From CAYZJB01 sp964478735 (lineage in GTDB: Bacteria; CLD3; SB21), in assembly GCA_964478735.1 (NCBI GenBank), contig CAYZJB010000010.1:3772-67771 (forward strand): 64,000 nt of DNA, given 5' to 3'. Both the position numbers and the translations under genes were made by a program. The notes beneath the pieces were generated by a model. It had not been told where the DNA came from, did not search any database, and worked only from the letters and a program-made list of their open reading frames with translations. This document shows, piece after piece, positions 17,721 through 26,694 of this stretch. Position 1 is the stretch's first letter. The number at the start of each line of letters is the position of its first letter.

Positions 17721-17754
17721 AAGGCTGTTCCGGACGGAGCAGCCTTCTGTGTTT
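17721..17754 (+). terminator. Candidate intrinsic terminator between the STAS gene and purA
   Basis: A 7-bp perfect stem AAGGCTG (17721-17727) / CAGCCTT (17740-17746), with a 12-nt loop, is followed by CTGTGTTTT. The U tract is short, so termination may be partial. It would separate the secDF-STAS transcript from purA-gatB. Confidence 0.5.
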
Positions 17755-17775
17755 TACTTAAAACCTGGAATGTGT

Positions 17776-19059
17776 ATGTCCGTACGAATTGTGATCGGCG
17801 CCCAGTGGGGCGACGAAGGGAAGGGAAAAATCGTCGATCTCCTGGCGCGGGACGCCGACATCGTCGCACGCTATCAGGGTGGAGCCAATGCCGGTCACAC
17901 GATCTGTCACGGCGATCAAAAATATGTTCTACATTTGATCCCATCCGGCATTTTGCACGACGGTGTCATGTGTATGTTGGGCAACGGCGTGGTGATCGAT
18001 CCGATCGCCTTCTTTGAAGAATATGAAATGCTGCTGGAAATGGGAATTTCAATGACCGGCCGCATCATGATCAGTCCTCACGCCCACGTCATCTTGCCGT
18101 ATCATAAGCTGATCGATCAGGCGAAGGAAAAATATTTGGGCGAAAATCAGGTCGGAACGACCCGCCGCGGGATCGGGCCCGCCTATCTGGACAAGGTCGA
18201 CCGCTGCGGCGTTCGTATGGTCGATTTGCTCGATGCCGTACACCTACGTGAAAAACTCGCGTCGAACATCGATGAAAAAAACAAAATCCTTCAAGCCTTC
18301 GGCTCCGAAGCGGTCGACCCGGAACCGGTCATTCGTCAGTTTTGCGAACTGGGAGAGCGGCTTCGGCCGCTGATTGCGGACACCGTCACGTATTTATACC
18401 GGGCCGTCCGGGCCGATAAAAAAATCCTGATGGAGGGCGCGCAAGGTACCATGCTCGATATCGATCACGGCACGTATCCATTCGTTACGAGCAGCAATGC
18501 CAGTGCGGGCGGCGGATCGACGGGCCTTGGAATCGGTCCCAGAGAAATCGACCACGTCATGGGGGTAATCAAAGCCTACTCGACGCGAGTCGGCAACGGA
18601 CCCTTCCCGACGGAATTCGACGAGGTTTTCGGAAGCCGCGTCCGTGAACTCGGCGGTGAATTCGGCGCCACTACGGGACGTCCGCGCCGCTGCGGCTGGC
18701 TCGACCTGGTCCAGATCCGATACGCCATGATGATCAATGGCATGGATGAAATCGCAGTGACCAAACTGGACGTGCTCGATACGCTGGAAGAATTGAACGT
18801 CTGCGTTGCCTATCGGCACAACGGTTCACTGACGACCGACGCGATCGCCGATGCACGCTTTCTGGGAGAGGTAGAACCGGTGTATGAAACATTTCCGGGC
18901 TGGAAGAGCGATACGACCGGCGCGGCGGCGTACAGCGATTTGCCTGAAAAAGCGCGATCGTATTTGGAATTCATCGAAGAATTTCTCGGTCATCCAAAAA
19001 TCAAACTTATTTCCGTCGGACAGGAACGTGAAAAGACGATTAGGGTCAATGCGATATGA
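17776..19059 (+). CDS. purA: Adenylosuccinate synthetase
   Basis: 427 residues. Catalyses GTP-dependent condensation of IMP and aspartate, the first committed step to AMP. The P-loop and catalytic region GAQWGDEGKGKIVDLL lies at about 8-23; GTTRRGIGPAYLDKVDR is the IMP-binding arginine loop, and the GTP-binding TKLDVLDTLEEL is present near residue 330. I chose the ATG at 17776 (MSVRIVIG); an ATG two codons earlier at 17770 is equally possible, as neither has a strong ribosome-binding site. Its last codons overlap gatB (ATGA), so the two are translationally coupled. Confidence 0.96.
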   Translation: MSVRIVIGAQWGDEGKGKIVDLLARDADIVARYQGGANAGHTICHGDQKYVLHLIPSGILHDGVMCMLGNGVVIDPIAFFEEYEMLLEMGISMTGRIMISPHAHVILPYHKLIDQAKEKYLGENQVGTTRRGIGPAYLDKVDRCGVRMVDLLDAVHLREKLASNIDEKNKILQAFGSEAVDPEPVIRQFCELGERLRPLIADTVTYLYRAVRADKKILMEGAQGTMLDIDHGTYPFVTSSNASAGGGSTGLGIGPREIDHVMGVIKAYSTRVGNGPFPTEFDEVFGSRVRELGGEFGATTGRPRRCGWLDLVQIRYAMMINGMDEIAVTKLDVLDTLEELNVCVAYRHNGSLTTDAIADARFLGEVEPVYETFPGWKSDTTGAAAYSDLPEKARSYLEFIEEFLGHPKIKLISVGQEREKTIRVNAI

Positions 19060-20510
19060 GCCAGCTATTTGAACCGGTTATCGGCCTTGAAGTTCACAGT
19101 CAACTCATGACGAAAACGAAAGCTTTCTGCGGCTGCAATACGGCGTACGGATCGATGCCGAATACGCAAACGTGTCCCGTGTGTCTGGGACTCCCGGGGG
19201 CCCTGCCGACGCTCAATCGCCGCGCCGTCGAATTTGCCATTCGTATGGGACTGGCGACGCACTGCCGGATCGCGGAAACCAGCGTTTTTGCGCGCAAAAA
19301 TTATTTTTATCCCGACCTGCCGAAAGGGTATCAAATCTCTCAGTTCGATCATCCATTGTGTGAAAACGGTTGGCTCGAAATCGAAGTGGACGGCCAAACG
19401 AAACGGATCGGTATTCATCGGATCCACCTCGAAGAAGATGCCGGCAAATCGATTCACGATCCGGCCGTCACCGGCGGCGAAGTCACGTTTGTCGATCTCA
19501 ATCGTTGCGGTACACCGCTGATCGAGATTGTTTCCGAAGCGGATTTTCGTTCGACGGCCGAGGTGACGGCGTATCTGACCAAAATCAGACAGATCGTTCA
19601 GTACCTCGATATTTGCGACGGCAATATGGAAGAGGGCAGTTTACGCTGCGACGCCAACGTTTCCATCCGCCCCGTCGGCGAGACGGCCTTCGGAACGAAA
19701 ACGGAAATCAAGAACATGAATTCGTTCAAGGCGGTCGAACGTGCCCTGATATATGAAATTTCACGTCAGACGGATGTGATCAATCGGGGAGAACGGGTCG
19801 TTCAGGAAACGCGATTGTGGGACGACCATGCCGGTGTCAGCCGTTCCATGCGTTCCAAAGAAGAAGCGCACGATTACCGTTATTTTCCGGAACCGGATCT
19901 GGTACCGCTCCGCGTCGATCCATCCTGGATCGAAAGCATCCGTGCCTCGCTGGCGGAATTGCCGCAGGCCCGCCGCGACCGGTTCGTCGCCGAATACGGA
20001 ATTCCGGTCTACGATGCCGACGTGCTCACCATGACGAAGCCGTTGGCCAACTACTACGAAGCGGTGATGGAACACGTCGACGACGGTAAGCTGGCGAGCA
20101 ACTGGATCATGAGTGAGGTGATGGCGGTACTGAAAGAGCGCAAGCAGGATGCCGACGCATTTATCGTAACCCCTGAATCCCTCGGTGAATTGTTGGAAAT
20201 GGTGGCCGACGAGACCATCAGCGGAAAGATCGCCAAAAACGTTTTTGCCGAAATGTGTACGAACGGCGGCAGCCCGCGCAAAATCGTTTCGGAAAAAGGA
20301 CTTCTGCAGATCACGGACCGTGCGGCGATCGAAAAGTTTGTCAATGACGCCCTCGAAAAGAATGCCGACCAGTTGCAGGATTACCTGAACGGAAAAGAGG
20401 CGTTGTTCGGTCATTTTGTCGGGGAAGTGATGAAATTGTCGAAAGGCAAAGCCAGTCCGAAGATTGCCAACGCGGTTCTGCGCGAAAAACTGAACGCTAA
20501 AAAAGCGTAA
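19056..20510 (+). CDS. gatB: Aspartyl/glutamyl-tRNA(Asn/Gln) amidotransferase subunit B
   Basis: 484 residues. GatB is the kinase/tRNA-binding subunit that, with GatA and GatC, amidates mischarged Glu-tRNA(Gln) or Asp-tRNA(Asn). Family marks include EPVIGLEVHSQL at the N-terminus, the zinc cysteines CGCN and TCPVCLGLPG, DLPKGYQISQFDHPL, the DVNRCGTPLIEIV-type segment (here DLNRCGTPLIEIVSEAD) and the C-terminal YqeY-like domain. gatA and gatC are not in the window, as is common when gatB stands alone. It overlaps purA by 4 nt. Confidence 0.96.
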   Translation: MSQLFEPVIGLEVHSQLMTKTKAFCGCNTAYGSMPNTQTCPVCLGLPGALPTLNRRAVEFAIRMGLATHCRIAETSVFARKNYFYPDLPKGYQISQFDHPLCENGWLEIEVDGQTKRIGIHRIHLEEDAGKSIHDPAVTGGEVTFVDLNRCGTPLIEIVSEADFRSTAEVTAYLTKIRQIVQYLDICDGNMEEGSLRCDANVSIRPVGETAFGTKTEIKNMNSFKAVERALIYEISRQTDVINRGERVVQETRLWDDHAGVSRSMRSKEEAHDYRYFPEPDLVPLRVDPSWIESIRASLAELPQARRDRFVAEYGIPVYDADVLTMTKPLANYYEAVMEHVDDGKLASNWIMSEVMAVLKERKQDADAFIVTPESLGELLEMVADETISGKIAKNVFAEMCTNGGSPRKIVSEKGLLQITDRAAIEKFVNDALEKNADQLQDYLNGKEALFGHFVGEVMKLSKGKASPKIANAVLREKLNAKKA

Positions 20511-20565
20511 AAGTTGATTTTCAGCGCCTCCTTTTGTAACATGAGGCAAGACGAAAGACGGCATC

Positions 20566-21153
20566 ATGGAAATTCAGGTAGAAATCAAATGGATCGTGGA
20601 GGATGAGCAGAGTAACGGTTATATCCTTCAACTGGTCGAGTTGAATTCGGACCACGGGCGCATCTTGCCGGTTGTCATTGGCGCGCCGGAGGCCCACGCG
20701 ATAGCCCTCGAACTCCAGGGGATCAAGCCGTTCCGCCCGTTCACCCACGATCTTGCCGTTCAATTCCTCGAAGCACTGGATACGGATGTAAAAAAAGTTG
20801 TTATCACCGAGTTGAATAAAAATACGTTTTTTGCGTCCATCCATCTTGCGTCCAACAGCATGGGCGATCAGACGATCGACTCCCGCCCGTCCGATGCCAT
20901 CGCCATCGCCATTCGCGTGGGTGCGCCGATCTTTGTGAGCGAAGACGTCATGACGAAAGCGGCGCTCGAAGTCGATGCGACCTCCGGCAATTACGTTAAA
21001 CCCGGCCGTACTCCCGTTGTGGAAGACACGACGTCCCCCAGCCGGCTGGATAAAATGGAAAAAGACCTGCAAAAAGCGATCGAGACGGAAAATTACGAAC
21101 TGGCGGCAAAACTGCGCGACCAGATCAATGCCCTCAAGGGTAAACATCAATAA
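20566..21153 (+). CDS. Bifunctional nuclease (BFN/DUF151) domain protein with UVR motif
   Basis: 195 residues. Residues 1-140 form a DUF151/BFN domain (LPVVIGAPEAHAIALELQG, SRPSDAIAIAIRVGAPIFV are hallmark segments). The C-terminal RLDKMEKDLQKAIETENYEL with AAKLRDQINAL is a UvrB/UvrC helical hairpin motif, a frequent partner of this domain in bacteria. Family members are reported to have RNase/DNase activity in plants; the bacterial role is unclear. It lies 55 nt after gatB and 18 nt before the LptF/G gene, in the same orientation. Confidence 0.9.
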   Translation: MEIQVEIKWIVEDEQSNGYILQLVELNSDHGRILPVVIGAPEAHAIALELQGIKPFRPFTHDLAVQFLEALDTDVKKVVITELNKNTFFASIHLASNSMGDQTIDSRPSDAIAIAIRVGAPIFVSEDVMTKAALEVDATSGNYVKPGRTPVVEDTTSPSRLDKMEKDLQKAIETENYELAAKLRDQINALKGKHQ

Positions 21154-21171
21154 AGCCTCCCCTTCGTTTTA

Positions 21172-22713
21172 ATGTTCATTGTTTACCGATACGTTCTGAA
21201 GGAACATGTCGGGCCGTTTCTTTTTGCCTTCGCGATCATTACGTCGATGCTGGTGCTGAATTTCGTACTGCAGGCGATGCCGTACATCGTGGGGAAAGGC
21301 ATCACGTTCCGGATCATCATCGAATATATCAGTTACAATCTTGCCTGGATCGTCGTCATGGTCGTGCCCATGTCCGTCTTGGTGTCGACGATCATGGCCT
21401 TCGGCCGGATGGCATCGGATAACGAGATTGCGGCCCTGAAGGCGGGTGGGGTCAGTTTTCTTTCGCTCCTGCTTCCCATCGTCCTTGCGACGCTTTTATT
21501 GACCGTGGGACTGGTCGAGTTTAACGACAAAATTCTCCCGGTGGCCAATCATAAAGCACGGATCCTGAAAAAAAGCATCCAGCGTAAACGCCCGACGCTG
21601 TCGATCGAGCCCGGCGTTTTCGTCGAAGGCATCGACAACTTCAGCATGATCGTCGACAATAAGGACGTACTCGGCGACGTCGTGTACGGCGTGACGATCA
21701 TCGACCGGACTCAAAAAGATATGGTTCGGACGATCTCGGCCGAGCGCGGGACGATCCGAATCGACGAAGGCGACGAGACGATGAACGTGATGCTGGAAAC
21801 AGGAGAAATTCATGAAGTCAACCTGGTTCATCCGGAAAATTATCAACGAATCGAATTTTCGCGCCACCGCGTCACGGTAGAAGTGGAAAACCTCGCGTTG
21901 AAGAAAGAAGATGAATCGTTTTACAACGATCGCGAAAAGAACATCGATCAATTGATGGAAGAAGTCCGGCGACACAAAACAGAACGTGATCGGCGGCTGG
22001 CGGACGTCGTGACGTATATCAATGCGGATCCGGAATTGCTGCGAAGGGTCGAACCGAAGCATCGCCAGTTGGCCGCGCGATACGTAACGGAACCGTCGCT
22101 GCTGGAACGTCTTAACCTCTGGTTTATTTCACTCCATCTATCGAAAACGGACAGCAGTCGGTACGTCACGCTGGTCCACGATTCCGTCGAGCATCGCGTC
22201 ATCGAACTGGTTCAGGATACGACGTACATCCCGGTTCGAACGGCGGCGCTGTTGCCGCAGGCCAATGACACGCTTTTTTCGGACAGTCTTTTCCAGACGC
22301 GGTCACTGCGGGCCCAGCAGGTCACGTCGAGCCTCCTGGCGGCGGGAAATTATGAGCGGCTCATCGATCAACTGATGGTCGAGGTCAATAAAAAATATTC
22401 TATTCCCATGGCGGGCGTGATTTTTGTCCTGCTGGGCGCGCCGCTAGGTATCAAAGCACGACGGGGTAATCTTGGAATTGCCGGTGGAATCAGTTTGTTT
22501 TTTTTCATCGTATATTATTTTTGTCTCACGCTTGGAGAGGATTATGCGGACCGGCAAGCCCTGAATCCCTTTGTTGCCATGTGGGGGATCAACGTGATAC
22601 TCGGCGGTCTTGGAGGACTGCTTATTCTTCAAACGACAACGGAAAAAACGCTGGGACTGCAGCGTCTGGCGGGCTGGATCGGCGACCTCAAAAGCAGGGT
22701 TTTCCGACGATGA
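21172..22713 (+). CDS. LptF/LptG-family permease (YjgP/YjgQ)
   Basis: 513 residues, longer than the usual 360-400. LptF and LptG are the membrane subunits of the LPS exporter LptB2FG. The N-terminal YRYVLKEHVGPFLFAF and the TM2-TM3 region VVPMSVLVSTIMAFGRMASDNEIAALKAGG are diagnostic (quoted here as VPMSVLVSTIMAFGRM and SDNEIAALKAGG). The C-terminus carries three more TM segments with PLGIKARRG. The additional length is in the periplasmic jellyroll and a charged insert (about 240-400). Only one such gene is present, so a partner LptF or LptG should be elsewhere. Its end overlaps rlmB. Confidence 0.9.
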   Translation: MFIVYRYVLKEHVGPFLFAFAIITSMLVLNFVLQAMPYIVGKGITFRIIIEYISYNLAWIVVMVVPMSVLVSTIMAFGRMASDNEIAALKAGGVSFLSLLLPIVLATLLLTVGLVEFNDKILPVANHKARILKKSIQRKRPTLSIEPGVFVEGIDNFSMIVDNKDVLGDVVYGVTIIDRTQKDMVRTISAERGTIRIDEGDETMNVMLETGEIHEVNLVHPENYQRIEFSRHRVTVEVENLALKKEDESFYNDREKNIDQLMEEVRRHKTERDRRLADVVTYINADPELLRRVEPKHRQLAARYVTEPSLLERLNLWFISLHLSKTDSSRYVTLVHDSVEHRVIELVQDTTYIPVRTAALLPQANDTLFSDSLFQTRSLRAQQVTSSLLAAGNYERLIDQLMVEVNKKYSIPMAGVIFVLLGAPLGIKARRGNLGIAGGISLFFFIVYYFCLTLGEDYADRQALNPFVAMWGINVILGGLGGLLILQTTTEKTLGLQRLAGWIGDLKSRVFRR

Positions 22714-23435
22714 ACGATATTACGGTGTTTGGCCGGAATCCCGTGCTGGAAGCCCTTCGCTCAGGAATTCCGATCGATGAAATTCTGATGGCGGTTGCTG
22801 ATCATGAGATTGAAAAATTAGCCCAACAACAGGGGGTTGCGATAAAAAGGATCGGACGAAGTAAGTTGGATCATCTCCTGCCGGGGCAAAATCATCAGGG
22901 CATCGCGGTCCGCGGCCGAGGTCCCGCCGCGGCCGATTCGGACGATATTCTGGCAGAAGCTACCCGACGCTCGGAAAAGCCGTTGATCGCCGTCCTTGAC
23001 GGGATTACGGACCCGCACAACCTCGGCGCGATCATTCGAAGCGCGGAATGTGCAGGCTTTCACGGGGTCATTATTCCCGAACATAATTCGGCGGCGGTGA
23101 CACCGGTGGTGATGAAAACGTCGGCCGGAGCGGCCGCACATTTGAAGATCGCTACGGTGACCAATCTTGTGCAGACGCTTGAGAAGCTGAAGGAGGCCGG
23201 TCTATGGATTTATGGAACCGACGACCAGGCGGAAAAAATATACACAGAAATTGACGGCACGGACGCCGTGGCCATTGTCATCGGGGGTGAGGGGAAGGGC
23301 ATGCGGAGAAACGTGGCGGACCACTGCGATTTCCACGTTCGAATTCCGCTATACGGCCGCGTCAGTTCGTTAAACGCGTCCGTGGCGGCGGGCGTCATTT
23401 TCTTCGACATCGTCAGAAAGAGGAAATTGCAATGA
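22710..23435 (+). CDS. rlmB: SpoU/TrmH-family RNA 2'-O-methyltransferase (RlmB-like)
   Basis: 241 residues with an N-terminal substrate-binding domain (VFGRNPVLEALRSGIPIDEI) and a SPOUT trefoil-knot methyltransferase domain: motif 1 LDGITDPHNLGAIIRSAECAG, quoted as DPHNLGAIIRSAECAG; motif 2 IGGEGKGMRRNVADHCD; motif 3 IPLYGRVSSLNASVAAG. RlmB methylates G2251 of 23S rRNA; close relatives modify tRNA, so the exact target is inferred. The ATG at 22710 overlaps the LptF/G stop; a longer in-frame start at 22521 would lie inside that gene and is not supported. It overlaps the next gene (ATGA). Confidence 0.9.
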   Translation: MNDITVFGRNPVLEALRSGIPIDEILMAVADHEIEKLAQQQGVAIKRIGRSKLDHLLPGQNHQGIAVRGRGPAAADSDDILAEATRRSEKPLIAVLDGITDPHNLGAIIRSAECAGFHGVIIPEHNSAAVTPVVMKTSAGAAAHLKIATVTNLVQTLEKLKEAGLWIYGTDDQAEKIYTEIDGTDAVAIVIGGEGKGMRRNVADHCDFHVRIPLYGRVSSLNASVAAGVIFFDIVRKRKLQ

Positions 23436-24154
23436 CCGGAACGCGATTTTTGATCGTTATCTCAACCATCAGCCTGGTGTTTTCCTATCTCGTGTGGGAA
23501 TTCATTTTCGGTGCGCCGGATGACCGCTTCGGGCTTCACTACATTTATGCCGGTGGGCCGCTGGTCGTCATCCTTATGGCGCTCTTGATCGTGATTGTAA
23601 CGTTATTTCTGGAAAGGCTGATGGCCCTGTCGGCGGCGAGCGGCCGCAGAAAATCCGACGTTTTTTTGATCCCGTTTTTGCACGCCGTTGAAAATGGGGA
23701 AGACGGCCGGGCCATTCAATTGTGCGAGGAGCAGACCGGAGTCTGTGCAACCGTACTTCACCGTGGTATGGAACAGTGGCGTGCCGGAGGTGATGATTCC
23801 CGGCGATTGACGGAAGAAACGCTTGAAAAAGCGACCGTAGCGGCCGTACCGGCGCTGGAACAAAATCTTCCGAGCATGTCGACGATTGCGTCGATCTCGA
23901 CGATGATCGGACTGCTCGGAACGACGATCGGCATGATCCGATCGTTCAAGGCCCTGGCACAGAGCGGGGCGCCCGACGCGATTCAATTGTCCATCGGAAT
24001 TTCGGAAGCCTTGATCAACACGGCCGGCGGTCTTTTGGTCGCCATCATTGCGATCGTCGGTTACAATATGTGTTCGCAAAAGGTCGACCGGATTCTTCAG
24101 TCCACGGACGACGCGGCGTATCGAATGATGCGGCTGCTCAGGAACCGAACGTGA
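23432..24154 (+). CDS. MotA/TolQ/ExbB proton-channel family protein
   Basis: 240 residues. TM segments at about 5-25, 35-60, 150-180 and 190-215 fit the TolQ/ExbB fold, with conserved LNTAGGLLVAIIAIVGYN-type sequence (here INTAGGLLVAIIAIVGYN) and the pore region STIASISTMIGLLGTTIGMI. These proteins form the pentameric motor that uses the proton gradient to drive TonB- or Tol-linked envelope processes with ExbD/TolR. Two ExbD/TolR genes follow with 1- and 8-nt overlaps. No TolA, TolB, Pal or TonB gene is visible, so Tol versus Exb assignment is open. Confidence 0.9.
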   Translation: MTGTRFLIVISTISLVFSYLVWEFIFGAPDDRFGLHYIYAGGPLVVILMALLIVIVTLFLERLMALSAASGRRKSDVFLIPFLHAVENGEDGRAIQLCEEQTGVCATVLHRGMEQWRAGGDDSRRLTEETLEKATVAAVPALEQNLPSMSTIASISTMIGLLGTTIGMIRSFKALAQSGAPDAIQLSIGISEALINTAGGLLVAIIAIVGYNMCSQKVDRILQSTDDAAYRMMRLLRNRT

Positions 24155-24585
24155 TGCATCGTCGCCGGCGAAAAGGCTTTACGATCGACATGACGCCGCT
24201 GGTCGACGTGGCGTTCCTGTTGTTGACCTTTTTTATGTTGACCGCAACGTTTAAAATCAGCGAGGGCATCGCCGTCGATCTTCCGGAATCCAGGTCTCGC
24301 GTCAAAATCGACCGCCAGTCACTGGTCCTGATCACGCTGGACGCCGAAGGACGGATTTTTCTTAAATCTTTTATGACGCTCGATGGAGCGGCGTTCGACG
24401 TGCACAGTGAAATCGGTGTATCGGAATTGCAGCGGCAGCTGAACGAATCGCCTCACAAAGAAAAAATGCAGGCCGTCATTCAGGCCGACCGTATGTTGAC
24501 GTACGACAAGATCGCTCCCGTTTTCGATGCGGTGCGGACAGCCGGGCTCAAGTCCGTCAAACTGGCGACGCAGTTGCATGAGTGA
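24154..24585 (+). CDS. ExbD/TolR family protein (first copy)
   Basis: 143 residues. The N-terminal RRRRKGFTIDMTPLVDVAFLLLTFF contains the proton-conducting Asp of the ExbD/TolR transmembrane helix (MTPLVDVAFLLLTFFM, about 12-28), followed by a periplasmic domain ending VQADRMLTYDKIAPV-type sequence (here IQADRMLTYDKIAPVFDAV), the conserved region of the family. The ATG overlaps the upstream stop (TGATG). A second ExbD/TolR gene follows immediately; paired ExbD proteins with one ExbB are common in FCB bacteria. Confidence 0.92.
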   Translation: MHRRRRKGFTIDMTPLVDVAFLLLTFFMLTATFKISEGIAVDLPESRSRVKIDRQSLVLITLDAEGRIFLKSFMTLDGAAFDVHSEIGVSELQRQLNESPHKEKMQAVIQADRMLTYDKIAPVFDAVRTAGLKSVKLATQLHE

Positions 24586-25123
24586 GCCGCTGCTGGGACA
24601 TCAACGGTCAGGGCGGGGCCCACGCCGATTCCGGAGACGGATTCCGGTTCGAATGGACATGACGCCCATGGTCGATATCGCTTTTCTCCTGTTGACTTTT
24701 TTTATGTTGACCACGGCCTTTCGACTACCGCACGCGCTGGAGATTCGCCTCCCATCGGTTTCGGCGCATGAAGGCGAATCGGTCGTTGCGGATGACATTA
24801 TGACGCTGTATGTGCTCAAGGAGTCGAGGGTATTCGTCAGATCCGGACTGGATAATCCCGTTCGAGAGGAACGGGATCGGATCGAAGAGAAGATACTCGA
24901 TCATTTAAATCGCCGTTGGACGGGACAACCGGCCGATTTCCGCGCGGTCATTCTTGTCAAGATGCACAAGGATGCGGCGTACGAGGACCTCGTACTCTCG
25001 TTGGACGCCATCGAAACGGCCACCGACCGGTTTAACCTGTCGGCCGGGCTTGTTTCCAATCCCGTCAATGCACGGTTTACCGTGCTGACGATGACCGAAG
25101 GAGAAAGTGAACGCTTCAACTAA
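24578..25123 (+). CDS. ExbD/TolR family protein (second copy)
   Basis: 181 residues. It has the same TM motif MTPMVDIAFLLLTFFMLTTAF with the pore aspartate, preceded by a basic arm (RRFRRRIPVRMD). The periplasmic part is longer than in the first copy and has an acidic insert (EERDRIEEKILDHLNRR), so the two are probably not interchangeable and may form a heteromeric dimer in the ExbB ring (inference). The ATG at 24578 gives an 8-nt overlap with the first copy; an in-frame start at 24527 would lie further inside it. Its 3' end overlaps the DNA methyltransferase gene by 17 nt. Confidence 0.9.
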   Translation: MSEPLLGHQRSGRGPRRFRRRIPVRMDMTPMVDIAFLLLTFFMLTTAFRLPHALEIRLPSVSAHEGESVVADDIMTLYVLKESRVFVRSGLDNPVREERDRIEEKILDHLNRRWTGQPADFRAVILVKMHKDAAYEDLVLSLDAIETATDRFNLSAGLVSNPVNARFTVLTMTEGESERFN

Positions 25124-26285
25124 GCTTCCGGCCATGGATGCTGTTGAAACGATCGGTTCCGGACGATTGACGGGACAAGTTTACCTCGGCGATAATTTGA
25201 ACCTCATAACGGCCGGCGCACTTCCCGGACCGATCAAGATGATTTACATGGATCCTCCGTTTGAAGTCGGGTCCGACTTTTATTTTCAGGTCCCGGGAAG
25301 CGGTAAAAAAATTGTAGCCTATAACGACAAATGGACGTCGTCGAACACCTACATGGACATGATCGTACCGCGTTTGAAAGCGATGTACCGTTTACTGGCC
25401 GACGACGGGTGCCTTTTTTTTCACTGTGACTGGCGCTTGAACGCTCGGATCCGATTCGTTTTGGACGATATTTTTGGGCGAGAGAATTTTTTGAACGAGA
25501 TCATCTGGGCCTATCGATCGGGAGGGGCGTCCCGCAAGGAAAGCCTGGCCCGCAAGCACGATACGATTTTTTTCTATCGTAAGTCGAAAGCATTTCGTTT
25601 CCACGCGCTGCAGGAGCGTCAGTATCTGGAAAAGCCTTTTATGCAGTCCCGGATTGACGGCGACGGACGGTATTACGTCGACACGCTGCTGCGTGACGTT
25701 CTCGAAGGTGAATTGACGATCGTAAACGGGGATCGTCTGGACAAATTCAACGTACGACCGGTACTCAACGTTTCGTCCGAGCGATTGGGCTATCCGACGC
25801 AAAAGCCAATCGGGTTGCTCAAACTGCTGGTCCTTATGAGTACACGTCCCTGCGACTGGGTGGCGGACTTTTTTTGCGGCAGCGGTACGACATTGGATGC
25901 CGCGCATCAGCTTGGGCGACGGTGGATCGGATGCGACGCGGGGAAAATCGCCGTGCATGTGACCTGGAAGCGCATGCTGTCAAACCGGAATTCGCTGAGC
26001 GGACGATGGGAATTACGGGCTCCCGCGCCGGTTGAGGGCGCTTTACACGATCTCGGACTTCGCCGCATCAAGGGTCAAACGACACGAGCCTGCCGATTGC
26101 CAAAACGCGTTGACTACTGGGCCATGGACGGACATTTCAGGAACGATTTCAAAAACCGCTCGTTTGCGGCGAGAGAACCGAAGACCGGCGCGCTTCGCGG
26201 ACTCCATATTCCGCTAACGGAAAAGGGAAAAATAGCAATCGACATCGTCGATTCGGAGGGAACGCGGAAGCGAATCGTTCTATGA
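25107..26285 (+). CDS. Solitary DNA methyltransferase (N6-adenine/N4-cytosine class)
   Basis: 392 residues. Motif IV is DPPF (49-52) and precedes motif I FFCGSGTTLDAA (about 255-266), the beta-class order; SERLGYPTQKPIGLL (about 224-238) is the usual motif X region before motif I. DPPF favours N6-adenine methylation. The last 110 residues form an extra domain with VDYWAMDGHF and ending IDIVDSEGTRKRIVL, seen in some type III-like Mod proteins (from memory). No restriction gene or specificity subunit is nearby, so it looks like an orphan regulatory or defence-remnant methylase. The GTG at 25107 has AAGGAG 4 nt upstream; an ATG at 25134 is the alternative. It overlaps exbD2 by 17 nt and the convergent STAS gene by 6 nt. 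Confidence 0.88.
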   Translation: MNASTKLPAMDAVETIGSGRLTGQVYLGDNLNLITAGALPGPIKMIYMDPPFEVGSDFYFQVPGSGKKIVAYNDKWTSSNTYMDMIVPRLKAMYRLLADDGCLFFHCDWRLNARIRFVLDDIFGRENFLNEIIWAYRSGGASRKESLARKHDTIFFYRKSKAFRFHALQERQYLEKPFMQSRIDGDGRYYVDTLLRDVLEGELTIVNGDRLDKFNVRPVLNVSSERLGYPTQKPIGLLKLLVLMSTRPCDWVADFFCGSGTTLDAAHQLGRRWIGCDAGKIAVHVTWKRMLSNRNSLSGRWELRAPAPVEGALHDLGLRRIKGQTTRACRLPKRVDYWAMDGHFRNDFKNRSFAAREPKTGALRGLHIPLTEKGKIAIDIVDSEGTRKRIVL

Positions 26286-26687
26286 CTGACGGAACGCCGT
26301 TACGGCCTCGTCCTGCGTGGGATAAATTTCAAATACTTCAAGCAGCTTGGTGATATTCAGAACGTTTTTGACGAACTCGTTCAGGCCGCCGATTTTCAGC
26401 CGACCTTCGCTGTTACGGATGGTCGTATAGATGGAGATCAGGCTGCCGAGGCCGGAACTGTTGATGCGTTTGATCTTCGACAGGTCGATGACGATGTCGC
26501 GATAACCTTCGCCCAGCAATTCCCTCACGGCGTTGCTCAGAAGCGTAATATGTTCCTCCGTCATCAGTTTATCTTCGATTTCAACGATGGCGAGGATGTC
26601 CGTGACGGGCTTCGACGTAACCTTGACCACATTTTCCGATGCGATCTGAACTTTTTTGCTTTTGTTCATGGGATTCTTCTCATCCAT
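26280..26687 (-). CDS. STAS-domain anti-sigma factor antagonist
   Basis: 135 residues. The C-terminal 100 residues are a SpoIIAA/RsbV-type STAS domain with the phospho-acceptor motif IKRINSSGLGSLIS. The first 30 residues are a basic, probably disordered arm. It follows the helical hypothetical gene at 26695 by 7 nt and probably shares its promoter (27144). An alternative ATG at 26669 would remove six residues. It converges with the methyltransferase gene, with a 6-nt overlap. The cognate anti-sigma kinase is not adjacent. Confidence 0.9.
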   Translation of the reverse strand: MDEKNPMNKSKKVQIASENVVKVTSKPVTDILAIVEIEDKLMTEEHITLLSNAVRELLGEGYRDIVIDLSKIKRINSSGLGSLISIYTTIRNSEGRLKIGGLNEFVKNVLNITKLLEVFEIYPTQDEAVTAFRQS

Positions 26688-26694
26688 ACTTTCG

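Noticed and set aside
19761..20567. Minus-strand open frame (268 codons) opposite gatB
   Set aside because: Antisense shadow of a well-supported gene; composition rich in F, R and H without any domain.
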